Under the pieces are notes generated by a model, which was given only the letters and a program-made list of their open reading frames with translations, was not told where the DNA came from and ran no database searches. Shown piece by piece: positions 8,868 through 17,648 of a stretch of 64,000 nt of DNA. Positions within the stretch are counted from its first letter, which is position 1. Each line of letters opens with the position of its first letter. The position numbers were made by a program, and so were the translations under genes. Origin of the DNA: Halorhabdus rudnickae (lineage in GTDB: Archaea; Halobacteriota; Halobacteria; Halobacteriales; Haloarculaceae); assembly GCF_900880625.1 (NCBI RefSeq), contig NZ_CAAHFB010000006.1:310001-374000 (forward strand), read 5' to 3'.

Positions 8868-10079
8868 CTATACCAGCACGTCGACCTCGTACCCACTGCT
8901 ACGGAGTGCATCGAGCAACGACTCGACGTGTTCGGGGCCACGGGTCTCGATGTCCAGATCGACCACGGTATCGTCCATCGCAATGTCCCGCGAGGCGCGG
9001 TCGTGCTCGATCGCGTAGATGTTGCCCCGCTCCCGTGAGATCACCTCGACGAGTTCCTCCAGCGCACCGGGCCGATCCTCGAGGACGGTTCGGATCCGGA
9101 GATACCGCCCCGTCTCGATCAACCCGCGCATGATGACCGTCGTCAGCACGTTGAGGTCAATGTTTCCCCCGCTGAGCACGGGCACGACCGTTTCGCCGTC
9201 CTCGTACTCGAAGGCCCCTTCCAGCAGTGCAGCGACGGGCACCGCGCCAGCCCCTTCGACGAGCGTCTTGGTGCGTTCGAGCAGCGTCGTCACCGCGACG
9301 GCGATCGCCGAGTCCGGGACCGTGACGACTTCGTCGACCCGGTCTCGAATCACGTCAAACGTCTGATCGCCGACTTTCCGCGTTGCGATGCCGTCGGCGA
9401 TCGTCTCGACGCCCTCGCGCTCGACGATCTCGCCGCGTTCGAGCGACTGGGGGAGACTCGCCGCGCCCTCGGCCTGGACGCCGATCACGCGGACGTCTTC
9501 GTTCCACCCCTTCAGCGCCGTGGCGACGCCGCTTATCAGACCGCCGCCGCCGACCGCGACGACCACTGTGTCAACCTCGGGACAGTCCGCGGCGATCTCC
9601 AGGCCGAGCGTTCCCTGGCCGGCCATCACGGCCTCGTCGTCGAACGCCGGGACGTAGGTTCGTCCCTCTTGCTCGGCGATCTCGTGAGCGCGCTCGGCCG
9701 CAACGTCGTAGTCCTCGCCGTGGAGGACGACACGACCGCCGTAGCTCCGGGTCGCCTTGACCTTCGCGACGGGCGCGCGCTCGGGCATGACGATCGTCGA
9801 ATCGACTCCCATGCGACTGGCTGCGAGGGCCACGCCCTGGGCGTGGTTGCCGGCACTGGCCGTCACGACGCCGGCCGCCTGCTGGTCGTCGGTGAGCGTC
9901 GAGATCCGGTTGGTCGCCCCGCGAATCTTGAACGACCCCGTCCGCTGGACGGTCTCGTACTTGAGGTGGACATCCGCGCTAGTCATCGCAGAGAGGGAGT
10001 ACGAGCGCTCCAGGGGCGTATGTCTGGCCGTCTCGGTGACGCGGTCGCGAGCGGCCAGGACATCCTCGCGCGTGAGCAT
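8868..10079 (-). CDS. ilvA: Threonine ammonia-lyase (threonine dehydratase)
   Basis: PLP enzyme converting threonine to 2-oxobutanoate and ammonia, the first step of isoleucine synthesis (or threonine catabolism). 403 residues from the ATG at 10079; the frame stays open upstream but only antisense to the aldo/keto reductase gene. The PLP lysine is in TGSFKIRGA, the substrate loop is SAGNHAQG and the phosphate-binding Gly loop is VGGGGLISG. A C-terminal ACT domain (from about residue 325, TVLEDRPGALEEL) implies allosteric control by an amino acid. Convergent with the receiver-GAF-PAS gene. Confidence 0.94.
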   Translation of the reverse strand: MLTREDVLAARDRVTETARHTPLERSYSLSAMTSADVHLKYETVQRTGSFKIRGATNRISTLTDDQQAAGVVTASAGNHAQGVALAASRMGVDSTIVMPERAPVAKVKATRSYGGRVVLHGEDYDVAAERAHEIAEQEGRTYVPAFDDEAVMAGQGTLGLEIAADCPEVDTVVVAVGGGGLISGVATALKGWNEDVRVIGVQAEGAASLPQSLERGEIVEREGVETIADGIATRKVGDQTFDVIRDRVDEVVTVPDSAIAVAVTTLLERTKTLVEGAGAVPVAALLEGAFEYEDGETVVPVLSGGNIDLNVLTTVIMRGLIETGRYLRIRTVLEDRPGALEELVEVISRERGNIYAIEHDRASRDIAMDDTVVDLDIETRGPEHVESLLDALRSSGYEVDVLV

Positions 10080-10190
10080 GTCGGCAGTTGCGACCGGACG
10101 GTGGTAACTTTGCGGGACGACGGCGAACCCTGCCACTGCCGGAACCGACCCCCCACACCTTTGAGACAGGCGCCCCTCCCTATTGTACGT

Positions 10191-11054
10191 ATGACGAGCG
10201 ACCTGACGAACGAAAGCAGTACCTTCGATATCGGCGGCGAGAAGACCGTCCACCGACTCGGGTTCGGCGCAATGCGGCTTACCGGCGAGGACATCATCGG
10301 CCCGCCCGCCGACGAAGACGCGGCCACAGACGTGATCCGCCGCGCGGTCGAGCTCGGTGTGGACTTCATCGACACTGCTGACTCCTACGGGCCGGGCGTC
10401 AGCGAGCGATTGCTCGGCAAAGCTCTCACCGAGGACGACGATGTCCTCGTCGCCTCGAAGGCCGGCCTGCTGCGCCACCGCGACGGCGAGTGGACGCCAC
10501 ACGGCGATCCCGAGTACCTCCACAACCAGGTGCTGGCCAGCCTCGATCGACTGCGGACCGATCAGATCGACCTTTATCAGTTCCACCGTCCGGACCCCGA
10601 TACTGACTTCGAGGAGTCGGTCCAGGCGTTCGCCGAGATGAAAGACGCCGGCCAGATCGAACTCCTCGGCCTCTCGAATGTCACCGTCGAGCAACTCGAA
10701 ACGGCGATGGACATCGTCGACATTGCGACGGTCCAGAACCGCTACAACGTCGGCAACCGCGACGATGAGGCAGTTCTGGAAGCTTGCGAAGCACACCATG
10801 TCGGCTTCATCCCCTGGGGGCCGATGTACACCGTCGACGACGAGGGCGTGGCGGGCGTGCTCGACGACGTCGCCGCGAATCACGACGCGACCCGGCGACA
10901 GATCGCACTGGCGTGGCTGCTGGATCACTCCGACGTGACGCTGCCGATCCCTGGCACGTCGAGCGTCGAGCACCTCGAATCGAACGTCGCCGCCACGCAG
11001 ATCGAGTTGACCGACGAGGATCGGGCTGCGCTGGACGCGATCGATCCCCAGTAG
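10191..11054 (+). CDS. Aldo/keto reductase
   Basis: NADPH-dependent aldo/keto reductase of 287 residues with the family TIM-barrel and complete catalytic tetrad: Asp and Tyr in DTADSYG, Lys in VASKAG and His in QFHRP. The C-terminal cofactor segment is LPIPGTSSVEHLESN. The substrate is not predictable. The ATG at 10191 follows a short AT-rich TATTGT stretch, and the protein begins TSDLTNESS, typical of haloarchaea. Divergent from ilvA with a gap of about 110 bases. Confidence 0.93.
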   Translation: MTSDLTNESSTFDIGGEKTVHRLGFGAMRLTGEDIIGPPADEDAATDVIRRAVELGVDFIDTADSYGPGVSERLLGKALTEDDDVLVASKAGLLRHRDGEWTPHGDPEYLHNQVLASLDRLRTDQIDLYQFHRPDPDTDFEESVQAFAEMKDAGQIELLGLSNVTVEQLETAMDIVDIATVQNRYNVGNRDDEAVLEACEAHHVGFIPWGPMYTVDDEGVAGVLDDVAANHDATRRQIALAWLLDHSDVTLPIPGTSSVEHLESNVAATQIELTDEDRAALDAIDPQ

Positions 11055-11076
11055 CCGGACGGCGACGGGCGCCGGC

Positions 11077-11574
11077 CTAGTTGACTAAACTGGCGTATTC
11101 GAGTCCGCTGGCGTCGTTGATCCTGATCTGGCTCTCGAGATAGCCCGGATACAGCGTCACGTTCTCGTCGATCGACTTGCCGTCCATCGTCGCCTGTATT
11201 CGGTAGGTAGTGTCCGGTCCCCGGAGTGTCGTGATCGTCCGCTCTGCTTCGGCGTTGACCGTGACCGTCTCGTTGAAGAGGACGGCCGATTCGTTCGTGA
11301 TCGAAACGTGGAGTGTGTGACGCTTGTCGTCGATACTGCTGATGACGACCGGGACGTCGTCTCCATCCGGAACCGTCGTGGGATCGCTCGTCGTCGTAGG
11401 CGTCGGCGATGGGGTCTCGGTCGGGGTCGTCGCCGTCGGGCTTGCCGCAGTCGCCGTCGGTGTCGCGGTTTCAGTAACGGTCGGCGTCCGTGTTTCGGCG
11501 GGTGCAGGGGTCGCCGTACAGCCCGCCACCGCGACGATGGCGACGACCAGGAGGATGGGGATCGGACGGCTCAT
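11077..11574 (-). CDS. Secreted lipoprotein with Thr/Pro-rich stalk
   Basis: 165-residue predicted lipoprotein. The N-terminal hydrophobic segment ends in a lipobox (VAVAGC), followed by about 45 residues rich in Thr, Pro and Ser that act as a cell-wall spacer, and then a compact beta-rich domain (about 70-165) containing several Asn-x-Thr/Ser sequons. Such domains are common on haloarchaeal surfaces, and I do not recognise a specific family. It converges with the aldo/keto reductase gene. Confidence 0.72.
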   Translation of the reverse strand: MSRPIPILLVVAIVAVAGCTATPAPAETRTPTVTETATPTATAASPTATTPTETPSPTPTTTSDPTTVPDGDDVPVVISSIDDKRHTLHVSITNESAVLFNETVTVNAEAERTITTLRGPDTTYRIQATMDGKSIDENVTLYPGYLESQIRINDASGLEYASLVN

Positions 11575-11845
11575 ATGGCGAGCACTGCTCGTCGAGATGG
11601 CATACGTTTTGGGCTGACAGGACGGTTTTCACACCGGCATCGAGACCGACCCGAAACCTACGGGGTAGATGACGACCACTATCACCGAAGCGCCGATCAC
11701 GAACTCCCTGGCGACCGATTCAGAGGAGGTGCGTCTTCGACCGGATGCCGTCCGTGGACGTGCATGCGACAGGCCTGGGAGGACCCTCTTCGTCGCGGTG
11801 GTTCGGCACGCTCTCTCGCCGAGTCTGGCACCGCCCGGCGACCCA
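11575..11845. other. Gene-poor interval
   Basis: 271 bases between the lipoprotein start and the citrate synthase stop. On the minus strand a frame continues past the citrate synthase end and codes for a short hydrophobic tail (VIGASVIVVVIYPVGFG) at about 11629-11700, but no credible start codon precedes it. It may be the remnant of a small membrane protein gene or chance. Confidence 0.25.
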
Positions 11846-12985
11846 TCAACGCCGGTCGATCCGGACGAACTCCCGATCGTCGGGACCGACGTAGCGAGCA
11901 CGGGGACGGATGAGGCGGTTGTCGTCCTGGTATTCGAGCACGTGGGCGACCCAGCCGCCGACGCGACTCATCGCGAAGATGGGCGTATAGAGGTCGATCG
12001 GGATCCCCATCTGGTAGTACATCGACGCCGAATAGAAGTCGACGTTCGGGGCGATGCCAGTCTCCTTTTTCATGAACTCCTCGATGGCGCGGCTGTAGGA
12101 GTACCACTTGAACTCGTCGGCAGCCTTGCCAAGCGCCTTGGACTTCGCGCCGAGGATCTTCGCGCGTGGGTCCTTGACGTTGTAGACGCGGTGGCCGAAC
12201 CCGGGAATGCGCTCACCGGACTCGAGGGCGTCTCGAGCCCACTCGACGGCGGTGAGATCGCTCTCGTCGATCTCCAGCAAGGTGCGCATTACGTTCTGGT
12301 TCGCGCCGCCGTGGAGATCCCCTTTCAGCGCGCCGATGGCGCTGGTGACCGAACTGTGCAGATCAGACAGCGTCGAAGCCGTGACCATTGCCGCGAACGT
12401 CGAGGCGTTGATACCGTGGTCGGCGTGAACGACTAGGGCCATGTCGAAGACGTCCGCGAGGGTCTCTTCGGGAACCTCGCCGTTGAGCATGTACAGGAAG
12501 TTCTCGGCGTGGGCGAGGTCGGAGCGCGGCTCGATCGGTTCCTCGCCGTCCCGGATGCGCTTGTAGGCAGCGACGATCGTCGGCATCTTCGCCGTCACTC
12601 GCCGCCCTTTCCGCCGGACTATCTCGCCGTCGCCGGCCTCTCCCGTCGAATCGTCTGGGTCGTAGGCCGACAGCATCGAGACGGCAGTCCGGAGTGCGGC
12701 CATCGGGTTCTCTTCGGCCGCGGCCAGTTCCCGGACGGTCGAGAGTACCGCGTCGGTGAGTTCGCGTTCGCTTGCCATCCGCTCGCTGAAGGTCTCGAGT
12801 TCCGCCGTCGTCGGGAGGTGCCCCTCCCAGAGGAGATACAGCACTTCCTCGAAACTGGCGTTCCTGGCGAGGTCCTCGATCGCGTACCCCCGGTAGACGA
12901 GCCGCCCCGCGTCGCCGTCGATGTCGCTCAACGACGACTCGCCGACGAGTACACCTTCCAGTCCCTTCTGGAGCTGCTCAGACAT
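11846..12985 (-). CDS. gltA: Citrate synthase
   Basis: Condenses acetyl-CoA and oxaloacetate to citrate, the entry step of the TCA cycle, in the cytoplasm. 379 residues, the normal length of the short archaeal/Gram-positive type. Family signatures are LEGVLVGESSLSDIDG at the N-terminus, VHADHGINASTFAA (catalytic His), GALKGDLHGGANQ and RIPGFGHRVYNVKDPRA with the catalytic His. The C-terminus is RPRARYVGP. A TATA box at 13011-13020 lies about 30 bases before the ATG, fitting a leaderless mRNA. Confidence 0.97.
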   Translation of the reverse strand: MSEQLQKGLEGVLVGESSLSDIDGDAGRLVYRGYAIEDLARNASFEEVLYLLWEGHLPTTAELETFSERMASERELTDAVLSTVRELAAAEENPMAALRTAVSMLSAYDPDDSTGEAGDGEIVRRKGRRVTAKMPTIVAAYKRIRDGEEPIEPRSDLAHAENFLYMLNGEVPEETLADVFDMALVVHADHGINASTFAAMVTASTLSDLHSSVTSAIGALKGDLHGGANQNVMRTLLEIDESDLTAVEWARDALESGERIPGFGHRVYNVKDPRAKILGAKSKALGKAADEFKWYSYSRAIEEFMKKETGIAPNVDFYSASMYYQMGIPIDLYTPIFAMSRVGGWVAHVLEYQDDNRLIRPRARYVGPDDREFVRIDRR

Positions 12986-13010
12986 ACCGTAAACTCCAGT
13001 CCGTCGGGGA

Positions 13011-13020
13011 AAAATATTAT
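13011..13020 (-). promoter_or_regulatory. TATA box of citrate synthase
   Basis: AAAATATTAT on the plus strand, read as ATAATATTTT toward gltA, centred about 30 bases ahead of the start codon at 12985. The spacing fits an archaeal TBP site driving a leaderless transcript. Confidence 0.6.
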
Positions 13021-13184
13021 CGTTCCCGGCGTCTCTGCCGCGGTCGTTCTCTTCAAGCGGTCTTCGTTAGCCGTTTTAGGCCGATAGACGGCCACGGTTG
13101 ACCATCCGTCCAGTCCGGGTCGTCTCACAGTCATGGCATAAACGACCCGTGTCAACTGCCGGGCAACGCTTTTGACCCGCGGCG

Positions 13185-14414
13185 ATGAAGCCGGAACCGA
13201 TGGTCGCAGGCGAGGACGTCAGCTACGAGCCGGTCAGCGTCAAAGACGTGCTGGCCGAGATGAAAGACACCGCCGAGTTGTTGATCGACTTGTCGTACTC
13301 GGCGGTGCTGTTGAGCAGCGACGAGATCGCAGAGGAGGTCCTCGTTCTGGAGGAACGCATGGACGTTCTCCATCTCCAGGCCCGTATGAGCCTGCTGATG
13401 GCCGCCCGCAATCCGGAGGACGCCGAGGCGCTGGCGCCGGTCCTGGGGATGGTCGGGGCGGCGGAGAAGATCTCCGACGCGGCAGGCGACATCGCCAAGG
13501 TCGTCCTCGAGGACATCGGCCTTCCATCCGCGATGCGAGCGACGCTCCCGGAGGCCATCGAGACCCTCGTCAGGACCACCGTCGGGCCGGACTCGGCGTA
13601 CGCCGGGGAGACGCTCGGCGACCTCAACCTCGAGACCGCGACGGGAGTTCGAATCATTGCGATCCGGCGGGCTGGCGAGTGGCTTCTCAACCCGACGGCC
13701 GGGACGACGCTACGGACGGACGACGTGCTCCTGGCACGTGGTCCAGAGGACGGTATCGCGGCGGTCTTCGCGGCGACGACGGGCAAGGAGTACGAGCCAC
13801 CGTCGCCGCCCGAAAGCGGTATCGAGGACCTAGAGCGCGCGGTCGATTCGATCGTCCTGATGAAGAATATGAGCGAACTCGCTGTCGATCTCGCCTACGG
13901 CGCCGTACTGTTCGACAGCGAGGCCGTCGCCGAGGAGGTCCTGGAACTGGAGGCCGAAGTCGACGCGCTGCAGTCGCGTTTCGAGGCCTGGACGCTCCGG
14001 GCGGCCGGGCGGGTCGAGGAGCCGGTGCAGTTGCGCGGGCTGGTCCACCTGGCGCGCTCGACGGAGGTTATCTCCGACGCTGCTCTCGAGATCAGCGAAG
14101 GCGTCCTCCGCGGGCTCGGCACTCACCCTGTGGTCGCGGCCGCGGTCGAGGAAAGCGACGAGGTGATCGTCCGTGAGCGCGTCGCTGCGGGGAGTCCCCT
14201 CGCCGGATCGACGCTGGGCGATCTCGAGGTGAAGACCGAGACGGGGATGCGCGTCATCGCAGTCCGGCGACCGAGCGATCAGCCGACCGGCAAGCATCGG
14301 ACGGACTGGGAACTTTCGCCCGGTCCCGAGACCGGGATCGAGGCCGGCGACGTACTGATCGCCAAGGGAACTCGTAGCGGGGCCGAACGACTGGCCGCGA
14401 TGGCTGGTGAGTGA
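13185..14414 (+). CDS. Duplicated PhoU-like/TrkA-C domain protein
   Basis: 409-residue cytoplasmic protein made of two copies of the same module. Each copy is a PhoU-like helical domain (KDVLAEMKDTAELLIDLSYS near 20; VLMKNMSELAVDLAYGAVL near 225) followed by a TrkA-C/RCK_C ligand-binding domain (TVGPDSAYAGETLGDL; VAAGSPLAGSTLGDL). TrkA-C domains bind small ligands such as nucleotides and gate potassium transporters. No channel or Trk gene is adjacent, so the partner is unknown. Start at 13185; the ATG at 13200 is an alternative. Confidence 0.85.
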   Translation: MKPEPMVAGEDVSYEPVSVKDVLAEMKDTAELLIDLSYSAVLLSSDEIAEEVLVLEERMDVLHLQARMSLLMAARNPEDAEALAPVLGMVGAAEKISDAAGDIAKVVLEDIGLPSAMRATLPEAIETLVRTTVGPDSAYAGETLGDLNLETATGVRIIAIRRAGEWLLNPTAGTTLRTDDVLLARGPEDGIAAVFAATTGKEYEPPSPPESGIEDLERAVDSIVLMKNMSELAVDLAYGAVLFDSEAVAEEVLELEAEVDALQSRFEAWTLRAAGRVEEPVQLRGLVHLARSTEVISDAALEISEGVLRGLGTHPVVAAAVEESDEVIVRERVAAGSPLAGSTLGDLEVKTETGMRVIAVRRPSDQPTGKHRTDWELSPGPETGIEAGDVLIAKGTRSGAERLAAMAGE

Positions 14415-14448
14415 CGTCGCCCCGACTTCTCACGGGCCGTCCGTTGAA

Positions 14449-14715
14449 TTACGACTCGGCTGGTTGCTCCTCGCGGGCGAGTTTGTACGCCTCGGCCCCG
14501 ACCAGAATCGTCGCCACGACGGCCGACGTGGTCAGCGCGAGGACGACTGTCAGCGAGAGGTACAGTACCTGCGTCCCGAGCGGGCCGCTCCCCGCGACGA
14601 ACAGCAGGTACGTTGCCACGGCGACGACGATCCCGACCGCGATCCCCCGACGGAGATGCCCCCGGACATCGAGGGCGTCGAGCAACCGGGCTTTACCGTC
14701 TGATTGTCCGGACAC
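14449..14715 (-). CDS. Small membrane protein, unknown
   Basis: 88-residue protein with two or three hydrophobic segments after a charged N-terminus (SGQSDGKARLLDALDVRGHLRRG). A GTG at 14715 is favoured over a TTG nine codons upstream. Similar short proteins are widespread in haloarchaea without a known role. Convergent with the PhoU/TrkA-C gene and divergent from the AstE-like gene. Confidence 0.55.
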   Translation of the reverse strand: MSGQSDGKARLLDALDVRGHLRRGIAVGIVVAVATYLLFVAGSGPLGTQVLYLSLTVVLALTTSAVVATILVGAEAYKLAREEQPAES

Positions 14716-14815
14716 GGCATTCAGTTGATGGGCCCGGGTCAAGAACGTCCCGGCCTTCCGGCAACGCTCGGAGACATCGAACCGCTCAAGGTGATGGCCC
14801 TATCCACCATCCACA

Positions 14816-15772
14816 ATGACGAGTCTGGGCACGGCCAGTGCCGATCCCGGCGAGATCGACACCGGACGGCTACAGGTCGGCGAGACGCGCGACGGGAGCC
14901 CGGTCGGCCTGCCGGTCGCGGTCGTCAACGGGCGCGACGACGGTGACACACTTTATCTCCAGGCGGCCAGCGACGGCGACGAACTCAACGGCGTTGGCGT
15001 CCTCAACCGCCTCGTCCCCGAACTCGATCCCCAGCAGCTCCGAGGGACGATCCTGCTCGTCGGGATCGTCAACTACCACGGGTTCCAGGTGGCCGAACAC
15101 CGCAACCCGCTGGACGATACGAAGCTCAACCGGGCTTTTCCGGGCGAGGAAACCGGGACGACCAGCGAACGCATCGCCGCGGCGACCTTCGAGGCGGCCA
15201 CCCGGGCGGACCTCATTTTGGATCTCCACCAAGGGTCGACCAGTCGGATGATCGACGAGACGCGCGTCCGATGTGGGTCGCGCCACCGCCTGCACGACGA
15301 CTGCCTCGAACTCGCGAAGGCCTTCGGCTGCGGGTACGTCCTCGACCAGAAAGGACCAGACGGCCAGCTGGCGCGGGCGGCCCCCGACGAGGGCATCCCG
15401 ACGATCGACCCCGAACTCGGCGGGGCAGTTGGCTGGGACGAATCCTCGATTCAGGCCGGACTCGACGGCGTATGGAACGTACTCAAACACTACGACTTCC
15501 TCGCCGAGCAGGCGACGATGGCTGCCCAGACACGGGCGGGCGGGTTCGACCAGTACGGCGCGCCGGCTGGCGGGCTGATCAGGTTCGAACCCGACCTCGG
15601 CGACCGCGTCGAATCGGGCGAGACGCTGTTTACCGTCACCGACGTGTTCGGCTCGGTCAAAGAGCGGGTCAGTGCCGACTCTTCGGGAATCTTTTGGCGA
15701 ACGCGTCGACTCCCGCAGGTGGGGACCGGCGAGTACGTCTGCTCTGTCGGAACCGACGTGGATTCGTACTGA
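14816..15772 (+). CDS. Succinylglutamate desuccinylase/aspartoacylase family protein
   Basis: 318-residue member of the AstE/AspA zinc carboxypeptidase-like family, expected to hydrolyse an N-acyl amino acid or similar amide. The second metal-binding region is intact (LILDLHQGST). The first, usually HGxE, reads SDGDELNG, so the His ligand is replaced by Asp. Other family marks are LNRAFPG and the Arg/Asn-containing substrate pocket. The C-terminal beta barrel (about 235-318) reads VESGETLFTVTDVFG. Substrate unknown. The ATG at 14816 follows an A-rich context. Confidence 0.85.
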   Translation: MTSLGTASADPGEIDTGRLQVGETRDGSPVGLPVAVVNGRDDGDTLYLQAASDGDELNGVGVLNRLVPELDPQQLRGTILLVGIVNYHGFQVAEHRNPLDDTKLNRAFPGEETGTTSERIAAATFEAATRADLILDLHQGSTSRMIDETRVRCGSRHRLHDDCLELAKAFGCGYVLDQKGPDGQLARAAPDEGIPTIDPELGGAVGWDESSIQAGLDGVWNVLKHYDFLAEQATMAAQTRAGGFDQYGAPAGGLIRFEPDLGDRVESGETLFTVTDVFGSVKERVSADSSGIFWRTRRLPQVGTGEYVCSVGTDVDSY

Positions 15773-15860
15773 GAGCGCCACCGCCAACGAACGACCGCGT
15801 TTTGTCACTTTGAAATGAAAAATATCTCTGCGAGCCTACACCGAGAGACAGTTGGCTGAG

Positions 15861-17648
15861 TTACTCTTCTTCGTTTACTGTTGGCGAACCCGCTCCAGTC
15901 GGGAAGTAGAACTCGTGTTTCGATTCAGTTTCGAAACTATCGAGAACGTCCTTGAGCGGTCCGGCATACCGGGTCAAGTCCTGTGCCCGCTGTGATACTT
16001 CCGAGAGTTCAGCTGTCTGCTCCTCTGCAGCACCAGCGACGTTTTCGGATTCGGCCATGGTCACTTCGACTGCCTCAGCGAGTTCCTCGACCGTTTCAGT
16101 CACGTCTCTGAGCTGGTCGAGCGACGTCTGAACGTCGACATCGGTCTCCCGTGCGATCGGTTCGAGCTGATCGACGATATTCTCGATTGTCGTCGAGAGA
16201 TCGTCGAGTCGTTCACGCTGCTTGTAGGCATCGTCGGAGATACGTTGGATCGATTCTGCGACCTGCTCTGAGGCACCTCGAAGACTTTCAGCCGAGCTTT
16301 CGACACTTTCACCGGCCTGCTCGACTTCCTTGGCGAAGTGCCTGAGCTGGCCGGTCGTGTTCTCCAGTTCCTCGATCATCTCGTTGAAGTCGGTGGCGAT
16401 CCGGTCCATCGCGTCGTTCTCGCCGTCGGTTTCCATCCGTTGAGTGAGATCGCCGCTTGCACACTCGCCCATGATCTGGCTGTATTCCTCGGCTTTATCC
16501 TGGAGGTACTCGTTCATCTCCATCGCTTCTGCCCGGGAAACCTCCGCCTGCTTGCGAGCTTGCTCGGCCTCGGTTATCTGTTCGCGCAACGAGTTACGCA
16601 TACTGTCAAATCCATCGTATAGGCGACCGATCTCGTCGATGCGGTCTGTCTCCAGCTCGACCTCGAGATCACCAGCTTCCATCTTTGCTGCCCGATCGCG
16701 TAGTGTTGTCAGTGGTGCGACAGTCTGACGGCCGAGCACGACTGCGACGATACCCAGCGCTCCAAGGCTCAGCAACACCATTAAGATGACGTTGTGTCCA
16801 ACGTTGGTCGCCACCCCGTAGGCTTCCTCAGCGGGAACTCTAGAGACAGCGACCCAAGGGGTATTGCTGACTGGAACGTACGCCTGGACGGTCCCGCCGT
16901 TGCTTGTCCGGGTCACTCGTCCACCGAGTGCGGCTTCGAGTGCATCGCCACCGCTGTCGATCGATGTGTTGGCCGATTGGAAAACGTCGTTCCCCTCTGC
17001 GTCGAGGATGACTGTCGACTGTGAGGTGTTCTCTTGTTGTAACTGTTCGATACGGTACTCCAGTGTCCCGATGACCACGACGACACGGTCGGGCCGATCC
17101 GGGACCGGGCTGGCAAAGGCCATGACTTGGTCGTCCAGCGTCGGTGACTCGTAGGCCTGCGGGGATGTCCACACTTCCTCGTCAAGATCGAACCCACTCC
17201 GGAACTCTTTGTCGGCCCAGGGTTCTTCGAGACTCTCCAGTGTCGTGTCTCGATAGACCGGGTTCGTACTCGTGACAATCTTCCCAGTAGCGGCATCGAT
17301 GTAGTGTATCGCCCGGACGTTGACGCCCATCCGGGCCTGTTCTTCGACGAGGTGGCCTTGGACCTCCTGTGTATTGCCTTCCCGTAGGACAGGAGACGCA
17401 GACGCTGTGCGGGTCTGGACAGTCAGAGACTCGACCCAGGAGCTGATTTGCTCGGCCTGCATTTCCGCAGTCGTTTCAAGCTGCGCATTGGCGTCTGCCC
17501 GAACCGTCCCGTTGATTTCTACGTAACTGACTGCTCCCACCGCAGCAATCACGAGGACAACCGACAGGATGGCGAGGACGAACTTTGCGAGGTACCGGCG
17601 TCTGATGAACCCCGGAACGAGCATCGATGGGATCGAAGACAGATTCAT
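15861..17648 (-). CDS. BasT/CosT-like transducer lacking the signalling tip
   Basis: 595-residue membrane sensor. An N-terminal membrane helix (about 20-42) is followed by an extracellular dCache-type sensor (about 45-285), a second helix (about 290-312), a HAMP domain (GRQTVAPLTTLRDRAAKMEA onward), a second HAMP-like stretch (about 395-445) and a coiled coil to about 575. Canonical transducers carry the CheA/CheW-binding hairpin with QTNLLALNAAIEAARAGE and ADEVRxLAE; neither is present, and the coiled coil is only about 150 residues. The ATG overlaps the stop of the binding-lipoprotein gene (ATGA). The pairing resembles Halobacterium BasB-BasT and CosB-CosT. Confidence 0.85.
   Translation of the reverse strand: MNLSSIPSMLVPGFIRRRYLAKFVLAILSVVLVIAAVGAVSYVEINGTVRADANAQLETTAEMQAEQISSWVESLTVQTRTASASPVLREGNTQEVQGHLVEEQARMGVNVRAIHYIDAATGKIVTSTNPVYRDTTLESLEEPWADKEFRSGFDLDEEVWTSPQAYESPTLDDQVMAFASPVPDRPDRVVVVIGTLEYRIEQLQQENTSQSTVILDAEGNDVFQSANTSIDSGGDALEAALGGRVTRTSNGGTVQAYVPVSNTPWVAVSRVPAEEAYGVATNVGHNVILMVLLSLGALGIVAVVLGRQTVAPLTTLRDRAAKMEAGDLEVELETDRIDEIGRLYDGFDSMRNSLREQITEAEQARKQAEVSRAEAMEMNEYLQDKAEEYSQIMGECASGDLTQRMETDGENDAMDRIATDFNEMIEELENTTGQLRHFAKEVEQAGESVESSAESLRGASEQVAESIQRISDDAYKQRERLDDLSTTIENIVDQLEPIARETDVDVQTSLDQLRDVTETVEELAEAVEVTMAESENVAGAAEEQTAELSEVSQRAQDLTRYAGPLKDVLDSFETESKHEFYFPTGAGSPTVNEEE

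Noticed and set aside
10080-10973. In-frame N-terminal extension of threonine dehydratase
   Set aside because: It lies wholly antisense to the aldo/keto reductase and shows no protein family; the ATG at 10079 gives the normal enzyme.
11629-11901. Minus-strand frame with a hydrophobic tail
   Set aside because: It overlaps citrate synthase on the same strand in another frame and has no plausible start near the hydrophobic part.
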